From Ignavibacteriaceae bacterium (GTDB lineage: Bacteria > Bacteroidota > Ignavibacteria > Ignavibacteriales > Ignavibacteriaceae): a DNA stretch of 41,970 nucleotides. The stretch is from assembly GCA_020848375.1 (NCBI GenBank), contig JADLAF010000022.1:74663-116632 (forward strand). Reading direction: 5' to 3'. Of this stretch, positions 8,882 through 17,459 are shown piece by piece (within the stretch, counting starts at the first letter, position 1; every line of letters starts with the position of its first letter). The notes under the pieces were generated by a model, which saw nothing but the letters and a program-made list of their open reading frames with translations, did not search any database and was not told the origin of the DNA. Position numbers and translations under genes: made by a program.

Positions 8882-9816
8882 CTTGCCTCGGTAACAGGAA
8901 TTTTTACCGTGAACGTGTCCTGGTTTTTATTTACTAATTTACTGTCACGAATCCAAGGATTATAATATTTCAATTGTGCGTATGTAATACCTTCGGCTTT
9001 CGCAAAATTAACCCAGCTTTGTACGTTGCCTGTAACCTCAATGTCGTATGTGTGCAACGGCTGATAGCACTGATCAGGAGATAAAAAGTAGCCGTACATA
9101 TCAGGATTCTGATGTATTAGTTTGTAAGCCATTGCTCGGAAAACATAACGTGCAGTTTCATCAGCCATATGCAGTGAAAAATAATCAGACTCCCCTTGTG
9201 CTTCAAGTTTACTGCCAATACCCCTCATCCCTGCATTATAAGCTGCGGCTGCAAGTGTCCATGAGCCAAAATTATTTTTTGCGTGTTTGAGATATTTTAC
9301 TGCTGCCAGAGTTGCCTCCTCAGGATCATAACGCTGATCAACCTCTTTATTGATGATCAATCCGTAAGATTTACCAGTCTGACCCAAAATCTGCCAGAAT
9401 CCTACAGCTTCCGCCGGCGATATTGCATTAGTAAGGTTACTTTCGGCAATGACCAGATACTTCAAATCATCAGGAACCCCTTCACGCTTAAATATCTCCT
9501 CAATCATCGGGAACCATCTTCCCGTCCTTTTTAATGACATCAGTGTGAGTGAATATGAGTAACTTGCAACCACCAGTTCACGCTCAAGCCGTTCGCGTAT
9601 ATACCACTTATCCAGATCAACTTTTTCTCCGGCAAAGTAAAGCTCAGCAGGAATAGGCGGAGAGGAAGAATGCCCAAAATATGGTCGGGCTCCCTTGAGT
9701 GTATCACCAATTACAACATTGTTATCGGGGCGGGAGACGGGAATCATTGTGAAAAAAAGTGCGGAAACACCGGTAAGAATACCAATAGTAAGGAATAGAA
9801 TTTCTTTTTTTGTCAT
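8878..9816 (-). CDS. Lytic transglycosylase (SLT family, MltD-like)
   Basis: 312 residues with an N-terminal signal anchor (about residues 6-25). A family 1 SLT domain follows with the catalytic Glu at 125 in AESNLTNAISPAEAVGFWQI, then the AAAYNAGMRG segment characteristic of the fold. The C-terminal 60 residues (WVNFAKAEGI...NPWIRD...DTFTVKIPV) look like a degenerate LysM-like module. It cleaves peptidoglycan glycan strands in the periplasm to 1,6-anhydro ends. It lies 3 bases after the FeoB permease gene and overlaps the downstream oxidoreductase gene, so it is part of the iron operon by position. A direct link to iron uptake is not known; it may simply be co-transcribed. Confidence 0.9.
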   Translation of the reverse strand: MTKKEILFLTIGILTGVSALFFTMIPVSRPDNNVVIGDTLKGARPYFGHSSSPPIPAELYFAGEKVDLDKWYIRERLERELVVASYSYSLTLMSLKRTGRWFPMIEEIFKREGVPDDLKYLVIAESNLTNAISPAEAVGFWQILGQTGKSYGLIINKEVDQRYDPEEATLAAVKYLKHAKNNFGSWTLAAAAYNAGMRGIGSKLEAQGESDYFSLHMADETARYVFRAMAYKLIHQNPDMYGYFLSPDQCYQPLHTYDIEVTGNVQSWVNFAKAEGITYAQLKYYNPWIRDSKLVNKNQDTFTVKIPVTEAR

Positions 9817-9819
9817 TTG

Positions 9820-11238
9820 TTAATTTATCAAAAAATAGTAACCTTGCGCAACAATAAAACAAAGGGTAAAGCCCATTATGATTGGAATAATTGTTGCAAG
9901 AACTGTCCACTTTATACTCCCTGTCTCTTTATATATTGTATAAATTGTGGTCGAACATGGGTTGTGGAGCAGACTGAATAACATAAGACAAACACCTGTA
10001 AGTGCAGTCCATCCCCCTGCAACAAGGATGTCTGCTGTAAGCGATACAGAATCAGCTTCAAACATCACTCCGGAACCTGATCCAAGATTATCCATTCCTA
10101 AAATCTGTACGGTAAGCATTAAAATAGTCGGGATTACAATTTCATTAGCCGGAATTGCAATTATATATGCCAACAGAATAACTCCGTTGAGACCAAAGAG
10201 CAGCGCGAACGGATCTGACCAAACAGTAAACAAATGTGCAATACTTTTATCATCGATAGTGATATTGGCTGTCAGCCATATCAGGACTCCCGCCGGTGCG
10301 GCAAAGACTATTGCTCTCCACAGTACAAAAAGCGTGCGGTCAATTAGTGAGGTGTAGAGTATTTGCAGCAGTCTTGGTTTTCTATATGGCGGAAGTTCAA
10401 GACTGAAAGATGATGGTTCTCCCTTTAAAATTGTGTTAGAAAGTCCGCGGCTTACGATCAAACTTAAAAGAATACCAAATAATGCGACCGTGATAACAGC
10501 TCCGGCGGTCACCATTCCTGAGTAAAGGGGCGGAACCAGAGTACCGATAAAAATGGAAGCAATAAGAATCTGAGTCGGCCATCTGCCGTTACAGAGTGAA
10601 AAATTATTTGTAATAATGGCAATAATTCTCTCACGGGGACTGTCAATAATCCTTGCTGCTACAACTCCGGCCGCGTTGCACCCAAATCCCATACTCATAG
10701 TGAGCGCCTGCTTGCCATGTGCCCCGGCTTTTCTGAAAATTGCATCAAGATTAAATGCCACTCTCGGAAGATAACCTAAATCTTCAAGAAAGGTAAAAAG
10801 TGGAAAAAATATTGCCATAGGCGGCAGCATTACACTGATTACCCAGGCGAGTGCTAAATATGCTCCGTCAATTAGCACTCCGCTTAACCACCAGGGGAAA
10901 CCAATTTGCGTGGCAACTGATTTTAGAAAGGGATGAAGTGTGTCAACGAGTAAAGATGCAAGCATTCCGCTTGGTACGTTTGCCCCTTCAACTGTAAGCC
11001 AAAACACTAAAGCAAGAAGCGCGAACATGATTGCAAATCCCCATGTCTTTGACGTAACAATTCTGTCAACTTTACTGTCAATAACCTTTGCGTGCTTTTT
11101 CCTGTCAAGTAAAATTGCGTTTCCGGCGATGGAATTTGCCTCCTGATAGATAGAACTGATCACAGCATCATGGATATTCTCCCCTATCTGAAACCGCAGT
11201 TTATTCGCTTCTTTTAATATATGTTCGTTTAAATTCAT
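9820..11238 (-). CDS. feoB: FeoB permease domain as a separate protein
   Basis: 472 residues corresponding to the membrane half of ferrous iron transporter [16 protein letters not shown] is the conserved FeoB signature, followed by two Gate-type segments: GFGCN at 184-188 and CNGRW at 216-220. The CNGRW form replaces the CSARLP of E. coli-type FeoB and matches, as I recall it, the CNGRF-type FeoB subfamily. About eight to ten membrane segments are visible. There is no GTPase domain: the gene starts with its own ATG 19 bases after the GTPase gene's stop, in another frame, and its own frame has a TAA only 9 bases upstream of the ATG (11248-11250). This is a genuine split gene, not a simple frameshift. 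Predicted role: inner-membrane Fe(II) import. Confidence 0.92.
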   Translation of the reverse strand: MNLNEHILKEANKLRFQIGENIHDAVISSIYQEANSIAGNAILLDRKKHAKVIDSKVDRIVTSKTWGFAIMFALLALVFWLTVEGANVPSGMLASLLVDTLHPFLKSVATQIGFPWWLSGVLIDGAYLALAWVISVMLPPMAIFFPLFTFLEDLGYLPRVAFNLDAIFRKAGAHGKQALTMSMGFGCNAAGVVAARIIDSPRERIIAIITNNFSLCNGRWPTQILIASIFIGTLVPPLYSGMVTAGAVITVALFGILLSLIVSRGLSNTILKGEPSSFSLELPPYRKPRLLQILYTSLIDRTLFVLWRAIVFAAPAGVLIWLTANITIDDKSIAHLFTVWSDPFALLFGLNGVILLAYIIAIPANEIVIPTILMLTVQILGMDNLGSGSGVMFEADSVSLTADILVAGGWTALTGVCLMLFSLLHNPCSTTIYTIYKETGSIKWTVLATIIPIIMGFTLCFIVAQGYYFLIN

Positions 11239-11257
11239 GTTAGATTCTTAAAAAGAT

Positions 11258-12058
11258 TTATGTAACATTTGTTGATTGGACTAATGCCTCTGCGAGAACT
11301 GATAATTCGCCAGACCCAACTGCTTCAATCATCCGCTGATCCCCTTCGAGCAGACGGAGAGCTATCCATCTGGAATTTGGAAGTCCGGGAAATGAAGTCT
11401 CAATCTTAGCTGAAAGTTGTTCAATTGCCTTACGTATTTCCTCCGGTAGTGATGATATGCGGTGAGGTTTGCAAGTGATCTCACCAGTAGCGACTCCTTC
11501 TACCGCTGCGAGCAGCTCCTGCATTCCGTCTCCCTGACGGGCTGATGCCAAGACAACAGGTACTCCCAGACGCTCACTCAGGTATTTAGGATCAACTGTA
11601 ATCCCATGCCTTTTTGCTTCATCTGCCAGATTAACACAAACAACTACTCTCTCTGTTATTTCAAGTATCTGAAGAGTCAGATTAAGATTCCTCTCGAGAC
11701 GTGTCGCATCGAGTACTATCACTGTTACATCGGGCTGTCCGAAAAGGATAAAATCACGTGCGATTTCCTCATCAGCGGAAGTTGAAAGAAGAGAGTATGT
11801 GCCAGGAAGATCAATGAGCTTATATTTCTTACTGCTATATATATAAGCTCCTTCGGCTCTGCTTACAGTTTTTCCTGGCCAGTTTCCAGTATGCTGATGC
11901 AGACCAGTCAGATAGTTAAAAACTGTGCTTTTACCAGTATTGGGGTTTCCGGCAAGTGCTATGAGGAAGTTATAGTCTTCCATCTCAATCCCCAACCGTT
12001 CAAGATTTTTCTTGTTATGAACCGTGCAAGAGGCGCATTGCTGAGTTGTGTTTTGCAT
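11258..12058 (-). CDS. feoB: FeoB GTPase (G and helical GDI domains) as a separate protein
   Basis: 266 residues covering only the cytosolic part of FeoB: G1 GNPNTGKS (37-44), the G2 region [10 protein letters not shown]3 DLPG (83-86), G4 NLAD (143-146) and G5 SAR. A helical GDI-like region follows and ends with [10 protein letters not shown]. Full FeoB is about 700-750 residues; the missing membrane part is encoded by the next gene. The N-terminus carries C8 and C11 in CASC before the G domain, a possible metal-binding or redox pair. The start is 5 bases downstream of the DtxR-FeoA fusion gene, implying tight co-expression. It should hydrolyse GTP and gate the permease in trans. Confidence 0.93.
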   Translation of the reverse strand: MQNTTQQCASCTVHNKKNLERLGIEMEDYNFLIALAGNPNTGKSTVFNYLTGLHQHTGNWPGKTVSRAEGAYIYSSKKYKLIDLPGTYSLLSTSADEEIARDFILFGQPDVTVIVLDATRLERNLNLTLQILEITERVVVCVNLADEAKRHGITVDPKYLSERLGVPVVLASARQGDGMQELLAAVEGVATGEITCKPHRISSLPEEIRKAIEQLSAKIETSFPGLPNSRWIALRLLEGDQRMIEAVGSGELSVLAEALVQSTNVT

Positions 12059-12063
12059 AGTTA

Positions 12064-13089
12064 TTATACTCCGGTTTTCTCAACATATATGAGCGAGGTA
12101 TGTTCTTTTCGCAAAGCAATAAGTGCACCGCGGATTGAATACGCCCTTGGATCATGAGATGAGCTTGAAAATTTAACCTCGATGACTGAACCAGGCACAA
12201 TACCCAAATCCATAAGCCGCCTTCTCTGCTGACCCCGCATCGCTTTGGCAATACTTATGACACGGCAGGTTTCACCAACCTGAAGCGATGCAAGAGATAT
12301 ATACTCCTCCGGAATTACTTCATTAAAAGCAAGAGCCGAGACAGTGATATTCCCGGCAATCTGTGGGGAAAGTACTATTTCTTCTCCGTTTGCCTCAAAA
12401 CGAATTCTATCCTTGTCGGATGAAATCATCCTAATATGTATCCCGGGATATAATCCTACTGCTACGATTTGTGAATAGATAATTTCCGGTTCGTCCTCAA
12501 TATGGATTATCTGTGCTGTTTCAAGTACTGGTAGTTCTGCCAGAGTAAAACCTTTCCTTTGAGGAATTTCTCCATCTTTCATAGGAATCGGGTCACCATG
12601 CGGATCAAACATCGGGTTGCCGAGTTTTGCAGCCAGTTCATCAGTTTCATCACTGCTAAGCTGATGTTCCTTCTTTTCTGCAAGATAATGCCAGGTCATT
12701 TGATCAGTGCCGGTTTCATCAGCAAGATATCGCTCCCAGAGTCGGTGTGTTCTAATAACACGAAGTGCATACGATCTTCCCTGCTGTGAAAGCCGGTATA
12801 TTCCATCCCGCTCCGCCTCAATGAGTTTGTTTTCCTGCAGGCGTGAAATAACCATCGCTGCTTTATCACGCGATATATTAAGGAAACCGGCTAAACTGTC
12901 CAAAGTCCCGGTCAAATGTCTTTCTTCACAATCAAAAAAGTGCTTAAGCGCATCCTCAGTCCTTATTCTGTAAGAAGTATCTCTGTTTTTCAGAAGATAC
13001 CGTTTGAGGAAACTGTTAGGGAAATAGATCCAGCTTACTGCTCCGGCAGTTATAAGCAGAACTCCAATATATAAAAGTTCACTTATCAT
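12064..13089 (-). CDS. Membrane-anchored DtxR-type regulator fused to FeoA
   Basis: 341 residues in an unusual order. One N-terminal transmembrane helix (about 5-23) is followed by a winged-helix DNA-binding domain (about 44-105). A DtxR/MntR dimerisation domain keeps H115, E138, E141 and H142 at the expected metal positions, followed by the DPHGDPIP motif. Next comes an SH3-like domain (about 182-255), and finally a complete FeoA domain (about 266-337: [29 protein letters not shown]). No free-standing FeoA is present, so this protein should supply FeoA to the FeoB pair encoded directly downstream. It could sense Fe(II) at the membrane and control FeoB, DNA or both. Whether the tethered HTH still binds DNA is unknown. 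Confidence 0.88.
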   Translation of the reverse strand: MISELLYIGVLLITAGAVSWIYFPNSFLKRYLLKNRDTSYRIRTEDALKHFFDCEERHLTGTLDSLAGFLNISRDKAAMVISRLQENKLIEAERDGIYRLSQQGRSYALRVIRTHRLWERYLADETGTDQMTWHYLAEKKEHQLSSDETDELAAKLGNPMFDPHGDPIPMKDGEIPQRKGFTLAELPVLETAQIIHIEDEPEIIYSQIVAVGLYPGIHIRMISSDKDRIRFEANGEEIVLSPQIAGNITVSALAFNEVIPEEYISLASLQVGETCRVISIAKAMRGQQRRRLMDLGIVPGSVIEVKFSSSSHDPRAYSIRGALIALRKEHTSLIYVEKTGV

Positions 13090-13105
13090 ACAGATTCACC
13101 TTACC

Positions 13106-13765
13106 TTAGCCGGCTTTTTCAACAAAAATATTGGATGCGGCTTTCTGACTGATAGTAAAAGTCCTGCCGTTGCATTCGACCACCATTGAACCGTCATAAG
13201 AAATAACTTCCTTAACAAAAATTTCAGACCGGAGGTCAATTCCCAAATTGGAAATATGCGCAAGAAATTGGTTATCGGAATCGTTCACTCTCTGTACTGA
13301 TACAATAGCCCCCACATCTGCCTTGGTCAGGGGAAAATGATTGGGGCGCTTTGGAATTCTGCCATTTTTATCAGGAATGGGGTCACCGTGAGGGTCGAAC
13401 TCCGGAAAATTAAGCATTTCCTCCATTCGATTAATCAACTCATCTGATGCGCAATGCTCGAGCTTTTCGGCCTCGTCGTGAACTTTTTCCCATGGCAGCC
13501 CGACTATCTGGAACAGGAAGAGCTCCCATATCCGATGGCGCCTGACCAGTGCTTTGGCATAACTGTCCCCCTCCTGAGTTAGTGATATTCCTTTATAAGG
13601 AGTATAGTTAATCAGTCCCTCTTTTGAGAGCTTTTTGACCATATCAGTAACAGCAGCATTAGAGATGGATAGTTTATCAGCAATCAGATTTGATTTAATC
13701 TCCCCCGCCTCATTCTGATTCTTGTAAATTACACTTAAGTAGTCTTCTGTTGATACGTTTTTCAT
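13106..13765 (-). CDS. DtxR/MntR-family metal-dependent transcriptional regulator
   Basis: 219 residues from ATG 13765 (MKNVSTEDYLSVIY). An in-frame TTG at 13816 would add 17 residues but would run through the promoter palindrome, so it is rejected. Winged-helix domain 1-65, then a dimerisation domain with H77, E100, E103 and H104 at metal-ligand positions. D8 is present, but the MntR E11 equivalent is Ser, so preference for Fe or Mn is unclear. DPHGDPIP follows, then a C-terminal SH3/FeoA-like domain. It heads the iron operon, 16 bases before the DtxR-FeoA gene. It probably binds the inverted repeat at 13790-13805 when loaded with metal, repressing its own operon and possibly the divergent permease. 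Confidence 0.9.
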   Translation of the reverse strand: MKNVSTEDYLSVIYKNQNEAGEIKSNLIADKLSISNAAVTDMVKKLSKEGLINYTPYKGISLTQEGDSYAKALVRRHRIWELFLFQIVGLPWEKVHDEAEKLEHCASDELINRMEEMLNFPEFDPHGDPIPDKNGRIPKRPNHFPLTKADVGAIVSVQRVNDSDNQFLAHISNLGIDLRSEIFVKEVISYDGSMVVECNGRTFTISQKAASNIFVEKAG

Positions 13766-13787
13766 TTTTAAGATATTTTGTTTCTTT

Positions 13788-13816
13788 AATTTAAGCAAAC
13801 TTAAACTATTAGTCAA
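13788..13816 (-). promoter_or_regulatory. Promoter of the iron operon with palindromic candidate DtxR operator
   Basis: TTTAAGCAAACTTAAA at 13790-13805 is a perfect 6-base inverted repeat around CAAA. On the minus strand it overlaps TAAGTTTG (13803-13796), a match to the Bacteroidota -7 consensus. It also falls across a sigma70-like pair, TTGACT (13816-13811) and TAAATT (13793-13788), spaced 17 bases. Either reading puts the palindrome where a bound repressor would block polymerase. The adjacent DtxR/MntR gene makes it the natural candidate operator; binding is inferred. Confidence 0.55.
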
Positions 13817-13859
13817 GTATTCTTAAATTAATTAGAGTACTTTTATAACCATATATGGC

Positions 13860-13867
13860 TATATTTG
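13860..13867 (+). promoter_or_regulatory. Possible -7 element for the amino-acid permease gene
   Basis: TATATTTG matches TAnnTTTG exactly, 25 bases before the TTG start at 13892. There is no TTTG at the expected upstream distance, so this is a half-match only. If it is used, transcription would begin near 13873, ruling out the TTG at 13865 as the start codon. Confidence 0.35.
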
Positions 13868-13891
13868 CAAGATTTTTTGAATGGAGATAAT

Positions 13892-15232
13892 TTGCAGGAA
13901 AAACTGAAGCGTGAACTGACTTTAACCCAGTCAACAGCTCTGAACATGATAGATATGGTGGGAATAGGGCCCTTTATTGTCGTTCCTCTGGTCATCCAGG
14001 AGATGAACGGTCCTCAGGCAATGCTCGCCTGGGTTCTCGGAGCGATCCTTTCATTTTTGGATGGCTTTGTCTGGGCCGAGTTGGGTGCTGCATACCCAAA
14101 TGCTGGCGGTACCTACTCCTTCCTCAAGAACATTTATGGTGGAAAAGGTGCAGGAAGGTATTTTTCTTTTCTGTTCATCTGGCAAACCATAATTCAGGCC
14201 CCGTTGGTTGTTGCCTCAGGCGCTATTGGTTTCGCACAGTATTTAACCTATCTGGCGCCGCTCGACCCGATTATGCAAAAAGCAGTATCAGGCGGATTGG
14301 TTATCCTCCTCGTGTTTCTGCTTTACCGCCGCATCGGAGAAGTAGGTCGGATTTCAGTTCTGCTCTGGATTGGGGTAGTCGGCACAATGGTCTGGATTAT
14401 CTTTGGGGGAGTCACTCACTTCGATCCGGCCAAAGCTTTTGATTATCCAGAAGGTGCTTTTACTTTTGATCTCGTCTTTTTTGCTGCATTAGGGAGTGCG
14501 ACCATCAAGACTATATATACTTACCTTGGTTATTACAATGTATGCCATCTTGGTTCTGAAGTACAGAATCCGGAGAAGATTATTCCGCAGAGTATATTCA
14601 TTTCAATTGCCGGCATCGCGGTACTGTATCTTGTCATGCAATTGAGTTTTTTTGGTGTTATTCATTGGGAAGAAATTAAAAACAGCCAGTATGTGGTGAG
14701 TTTATTTATGGAGAGGATATACGGCACTACAGCAGCAAAAATTGTTACAATACTCATTCTATGGATTGCATTTTCATCACTTTTTGCAGTCCTGGTCGGA
14801 TATACAAGAATCCCCTATGCCGCCGCACTGGACGGAAATTTTTTCAAGGTGTTTGGCGAAGTTCATCCTGTAAAGAATTTCCCGCATAAGTCATTACTTA
14901 TTTTGGGCAGTATCGCTTTTGTCTTTAGTCTGCTTTTCCGGTTAAAGGATGTCATCGCAGCAATACTGGCAATGCGGATTCTTGTGCAGTTTGTCAATCA
15001 GACTATTGGGCTTCTTTATCTTCATAAAAAAGGAGTAAGAGAAAATTTCCCATACAAGATGCCTTTATTTCCAATTCCACCCCTAATCTCACTGTTAGTA
15101 TGGATTGGATTATTCCTTTCAACCGGATTTAACTTTATTGCAGGAGGGCTGGGAATGATTATGCTGGGCAGCATTGTTTATTTTATCAGAGCATACAGGC
15201 AAAAAGAATGGCCATTCCTGCAAGAACAATAA
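13892..15232 (+). CDS. APC-superfamily amino-acid permease
   Basis: 446 residues from TTG 13892, chosen because GGAG lies 5 bases upstream. TTG 13865 is an alternative that overlaps the putative -7 box. About twelve transmembrane helices are visible. The first carries MVGIGPFIVVP, the unwound substrate-binding segment of APC transporters (usually GxGI/S). Helix 2 has WAELGAAYPNAGGTYSFL, the second family signature. It probably imports an amino acid or related compound by proton symport; the specificity cannot be told. It is transcribed divergently from the metal-regulator operon across about 125 bases, so it may fall under the same operator. The serine hydrolase gene overlaps its 3' end by 25 bases. 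Confidence 0.9.
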   Translation: MQEKLKRELTLTQSTALNMIDMVGIGPFIVVPLVIQEMNGPQAMLAWVLGAILSFLDGFVWAELGAAYPNAGGTYSFLKNIYGGKGAGRYFSFLFIWQTIIQAPLVVASGAIGFAQYLTYLAPLDPIMQKAVSGGLVILLVFLLYRRIGEVGRISVLLWIGVVGTMVWIIFGGVTHFDPAKAFDYPEGAFTFDLVFFAALGSATIKTIYTYLGYYNVCHLGSEVQNPEKIIPQSIFISIAGIAVLYLVMQLSFFGVIHWEEIKNSQYVVSLFMERIYGTTAAKIVTILILWIAFSSLFAVLVGYTRIPYAAALDGNFFKVFGEVHPVKNFPHKSLLILGSIAFVFSLLFRLKDVIAAILAMRILVQFVNQTIGLLYLHKKGVRENFPYKMPLFPIPPLISLLVWIGLFLSTGFNFIAGGLGMIMLGSIVYFIRAYRQKEWPFLQEQ

Positions 15233-16773
15233 TACTTACCGCTTTTCTATATTGGACTTTTCTGATCAACGCACAGGATGTACTGACGAACAATATAATA
15301 AAAGATTTTGAAGAACTTCGCATCAAGCTGAACATACCGGGTGTCTCATTTGCCGTGATTAAGGACAGCCGGATCATCATTAGCAAGTCATTAGGATATG
15401 ATGATATGATCCTTCAGACACCCTTGACCGATTCAACTCCCATAAACGTTGCCTCAATTACAAAGACGTTCACTGCTTATGTAATAGGAAAGCTGCATAA
15501 AGAAGGCAAGGTTTCATTCAGTGATTTTACATCAGATTTCCAAATTGAACTTGGTCCTAAAGTAAAAGTTGAACATCTTCTCTCGCATACCTCACTGGGT
15601 GAGCCGGGAAGCCAGTATTATTATAACAACAGTCGCTACAATAAACTTGATACCGTAATGTACCAGAGTACTGGTCGTCTGTTTGCTTCACACATGGCTG
15701 AAAAGATTGTTCAAAAAATTCCGCTTAAAAACACCTTTCCGAATCCCTATGATACCTCAGATTTCCGAATCTTTAGCGGAGAATCATCATCGCCCTACAT
15801 TAACAATATATATACCGGATACATACACGATTCCGCTAATGTTCCAGTCAGGTCACCAATCGAAAGAGCATTTGCTGCTTCGGCAGGCCTAATGTCAACC
15901 GCAAAAGATCTGGTAACTTATGCTGATTTTTTGATGAATGATGCAGAAGCTAAACAGATTTTCAGTCAGTTAACTGAAGTTCGCTGCTCTCCTGAAGGAA
16001 AAGCATTTCCCTACGCTCTCGGATGGTTTGTTGAAATTATCGACTCCGTAAAATTTGTATGGCACTATGGATATATGGGTACAAATTCTTCTTTACTGAT
16101 TGTCGTTCCTGAAATAAATCTGGCATTTGCGATTCTGGGAAACAGCAATAACCTTAGCCGCGTATATCCGCTTGAAGAAGGTACTCTTTTAACATCTGAA
16201 GCCGCGTTGCTCTTTGTGAAATATTTTGTCCCGATACTCTACAATGGTGCTTTAACTAATTTCACCGTCTCCGGGAGATTCGCGGAGCAATCAGTTGAAT
16301 TGGAAAATATCAATCGGTTGCTTGACTATTCAGAGTACCGGCTCAGATACTACCGCGGCGAAGGAGCAGATACCGCATATATTTCCCGTTTTCGTAAAAA
16401 TACAGCTCCTGGTGCTATTGCTCTTTTAGAGGCGGACAAAAATGAGAGTAAAGTCGCAATAAACTTTACAATTGATTCCGCTATGCGAGTGTGGTTTGTC
16501 TCAAGCGCTGAAGAATACTTCGGAGAGTTAACTGATTATGGTTATTGCACCGACTCCGGCGGGAACCTCGTATGGACTGCAAGGGAAGGCACTACACTGC
16601 CGGCTGGCGGAAATGAAAAAAATCTGTACGCTGTCTCGGAATTCGTGCTTCTTACCCCGGGCATTTATACACTCCATTTTATTACAGATGATAGCCATTC
16701 CCCTGAATTCTGGAGTAGTCTTCCGCCAGATGACCTATTTTGGGGCATTTATGTTGTACAGGATCAAAAATAA
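15208..16773 (+). CDS. Secreted serine hydrolase, class C beta-lactamase/PBP4* fold
   Basis: 521 residues with a signal peptide (about 1-22, cleaving after LINA). Catalytic motifs: SITK (nucleophile S83, K86), Y139-N-N141 as the YxN motif, and H286-Y-G288 in place of the usual HxG/KTG. These define the beta-lactamase/D-alanyl-D-alanine peptidase superfamily (COG1680). The last 150 or so residues form an extra beta-rich domain, common in lipocalin-tailed members. Substrates may be peptides or esters; antibiotic resistance is not implied. The start overlaps the permease 3' end by 25 bases. Pairing with an amino-acid permease suggests peptide salvage, but that is only a guess. Confidence 0.88.
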   Translation: MAIPARTIILTAFLYWTFLINAQDVLTNNIIKDFEELRIKLNIPGVSFAVIKDSRIIISKSLGYDDMILQTPLTDSTPINVASITKTFTAYVIGKLHKEGKVSFSDFTSDFQIELGPKVKVEHLLSHTSLGEPGSQYYYNNSRYNKLDTVMYQSTGRLFASHMAEKIVQKIPLKNTFPNPYDTSDFRIFSGESSSPYINNIYTGYIHDSANVPVRSPIERAFAASAGLMSTAKDLVTYADFLMNDAEAKQIFSQLTEVRCSPEGKAFPYALGWFVEIIDSVKFVWHYGYMGTNSSLLIVVPEINLAFAILGNSNNLSRVYPLEEGTLLTSEAALLFVKYFVPILYNGALTNFTVSGRFAEQSVELENINRLLDYSEYRLRYYRGEGADTAYISRFRKNTAPGAIALLEADKNESKVAINFTIDSAMRVWFVSSAEEYFGELTDYGYCTDSGGNLVWTAREGTTLPAGGNEKNLYAVSEFVLLTPGIYTLHFITDDSHSPEFWSSLPPDDLFWGIYVVQDQK

Positions 16774-16782
16774 ATATGTTCA

Positions 16783-16813
16783 AGGAAACTATTTGTTGCT
16801 TTTTTAGTTTCCT
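16783..16813. promoter_or_regulatory. Inverted repeat upstream of first TetR gene
   Basis: AGGAAACTA (16783-16791) and TAGTTTCCT (16805-16813) form a perfect 9-base inverted repeat around 13 bases, 38 bases before the TetR start. It contains the core GAAAC-N17-GTTTC, which recurs before the second TetR gene at 26770-26795. It may be the TetR operator. It could also fold as a terminator hairpin for the serine hydrolase, with T-rich sequence after it. Confidence 0.5.
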
Positions 16814-16850
16814 ATCTTTAATTTTATTCTTAGGTTTATGAAAGCATGAT

Positions 16851-17456
16851 ATGGAAACAACCCCGGAACTACTAATCGAAAGAATTAGCGGGATATTTTT
16901 TAGCAAGGGATTCCAGAAAATCTCAATGGATGAACTTGCAGTTACCCTCAAAATCAGTAAGAAAACGTTCTACAAGTTTTTCCCCTCAAAAGAGCAAATT
17001 ATCAGAGAGTGCGCATTTACCTTTATGCAAAAGAATATCGATGCGCTTCAAATAATTGTATCAGCGGACGAGAACCCTATCATCAAATTTCTGAAGCTGC
17101 TTAACCACCTTGGCAGCAACATCGCAACAATTAATAAGGTCTGGCTTAAAGATGTGCGGACAACCATGCCCTCCCTCTGGTCAGAAATTGATGAATTCAG
17201 GAAAGTAAGACTGGAGGCCAGCATGGAAATACTCTACCGCCAGGGGCTTGACCATGGACTATTTAAGGAATATCCTGAACACTTTGTTATCCGTCTTTTC
17301 TCGGTCAGCATACGTGGTATAATGCACCCGGATTTTATTTTATCCACATCCTATGAACCAAAGACTGCCCTCATGGATACTATTAATCTGCTGCTTACAG
17401 GAATTCTGACTGAAAAAGGACTGGTAGTATATAAAGAAATTCAAACAAGGATTTAA
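16851..17456 (+). CDS. TetR/AcrR-family regulator of the ABC exporter
   Basis: 201 residues. The N-terminal TetR helix-turn-helix has SMDELAVTLKISKKTFYKFF at about residues 25-44, with recognition helix ISKKTFYKFF, then a helical ligand-binding domain of about 150 residues. It sits 3 bases before the adaptor gene, so it is the first gene of the exporter operon, as in the E. coli ybhH/cecR-ybhGFSR arrangement. It probably represses the operon until an exported compound binds. Its recognition helix is nearly identical to that of the TetR at 26804 (ISKKTLYKHF), and both genes share an upstream inverted repeat. Confidence 0.92.
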   Translation: METTPELLIERISGIFFSKGFQKISMDELAVTLKISKKTFYKFFPSKEQIIRECAFTFMQKNIDALQIIVSADENPIIKFLKLLNHLGSNIATINKVWLKDVRTTMPSLWSEIDEFRKVRLEASMEILYRQGLDHGLFKEYPEHFVIRLFSVSIRGIMHPDFILSTSYEPKTALMDTINLLLTGILTEKGLVVYKEIQTRI

Positions 17457-17459
17457 ATT

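Noticed and set aside
9947-10357. 136-residue plus-strand ORF inside the FeoB permease region
   Set aside because: It is antisense to a clearly conserved FeoB coding frame and encodes no recognisable protein; a shadow ORF.
11236-11260. FeoB interruption as a sequencing frameshift
   Set aside because: Stops close both relevant frames at the junction (TAA at 11258-11260 and at 11248-11250) and the permease has its own ATG, so a single indel would not restore one ORF.
13766-13816. TTG 13816 as start of the soluble DtxR regulator
   Set aside because: It would make the promoter palindrome coding, and MKNVSTEDYLSVIY at 13765 aligns with the usual family N-terminus.
15208-16773. Serine hydrolase as an antibiotic-resistance beta-lactamase
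   Set aside because: The SxxK and YxN motifs are shared by many peptidases and esterases, and the third motif is HYG, so resistance cannot be inferred.
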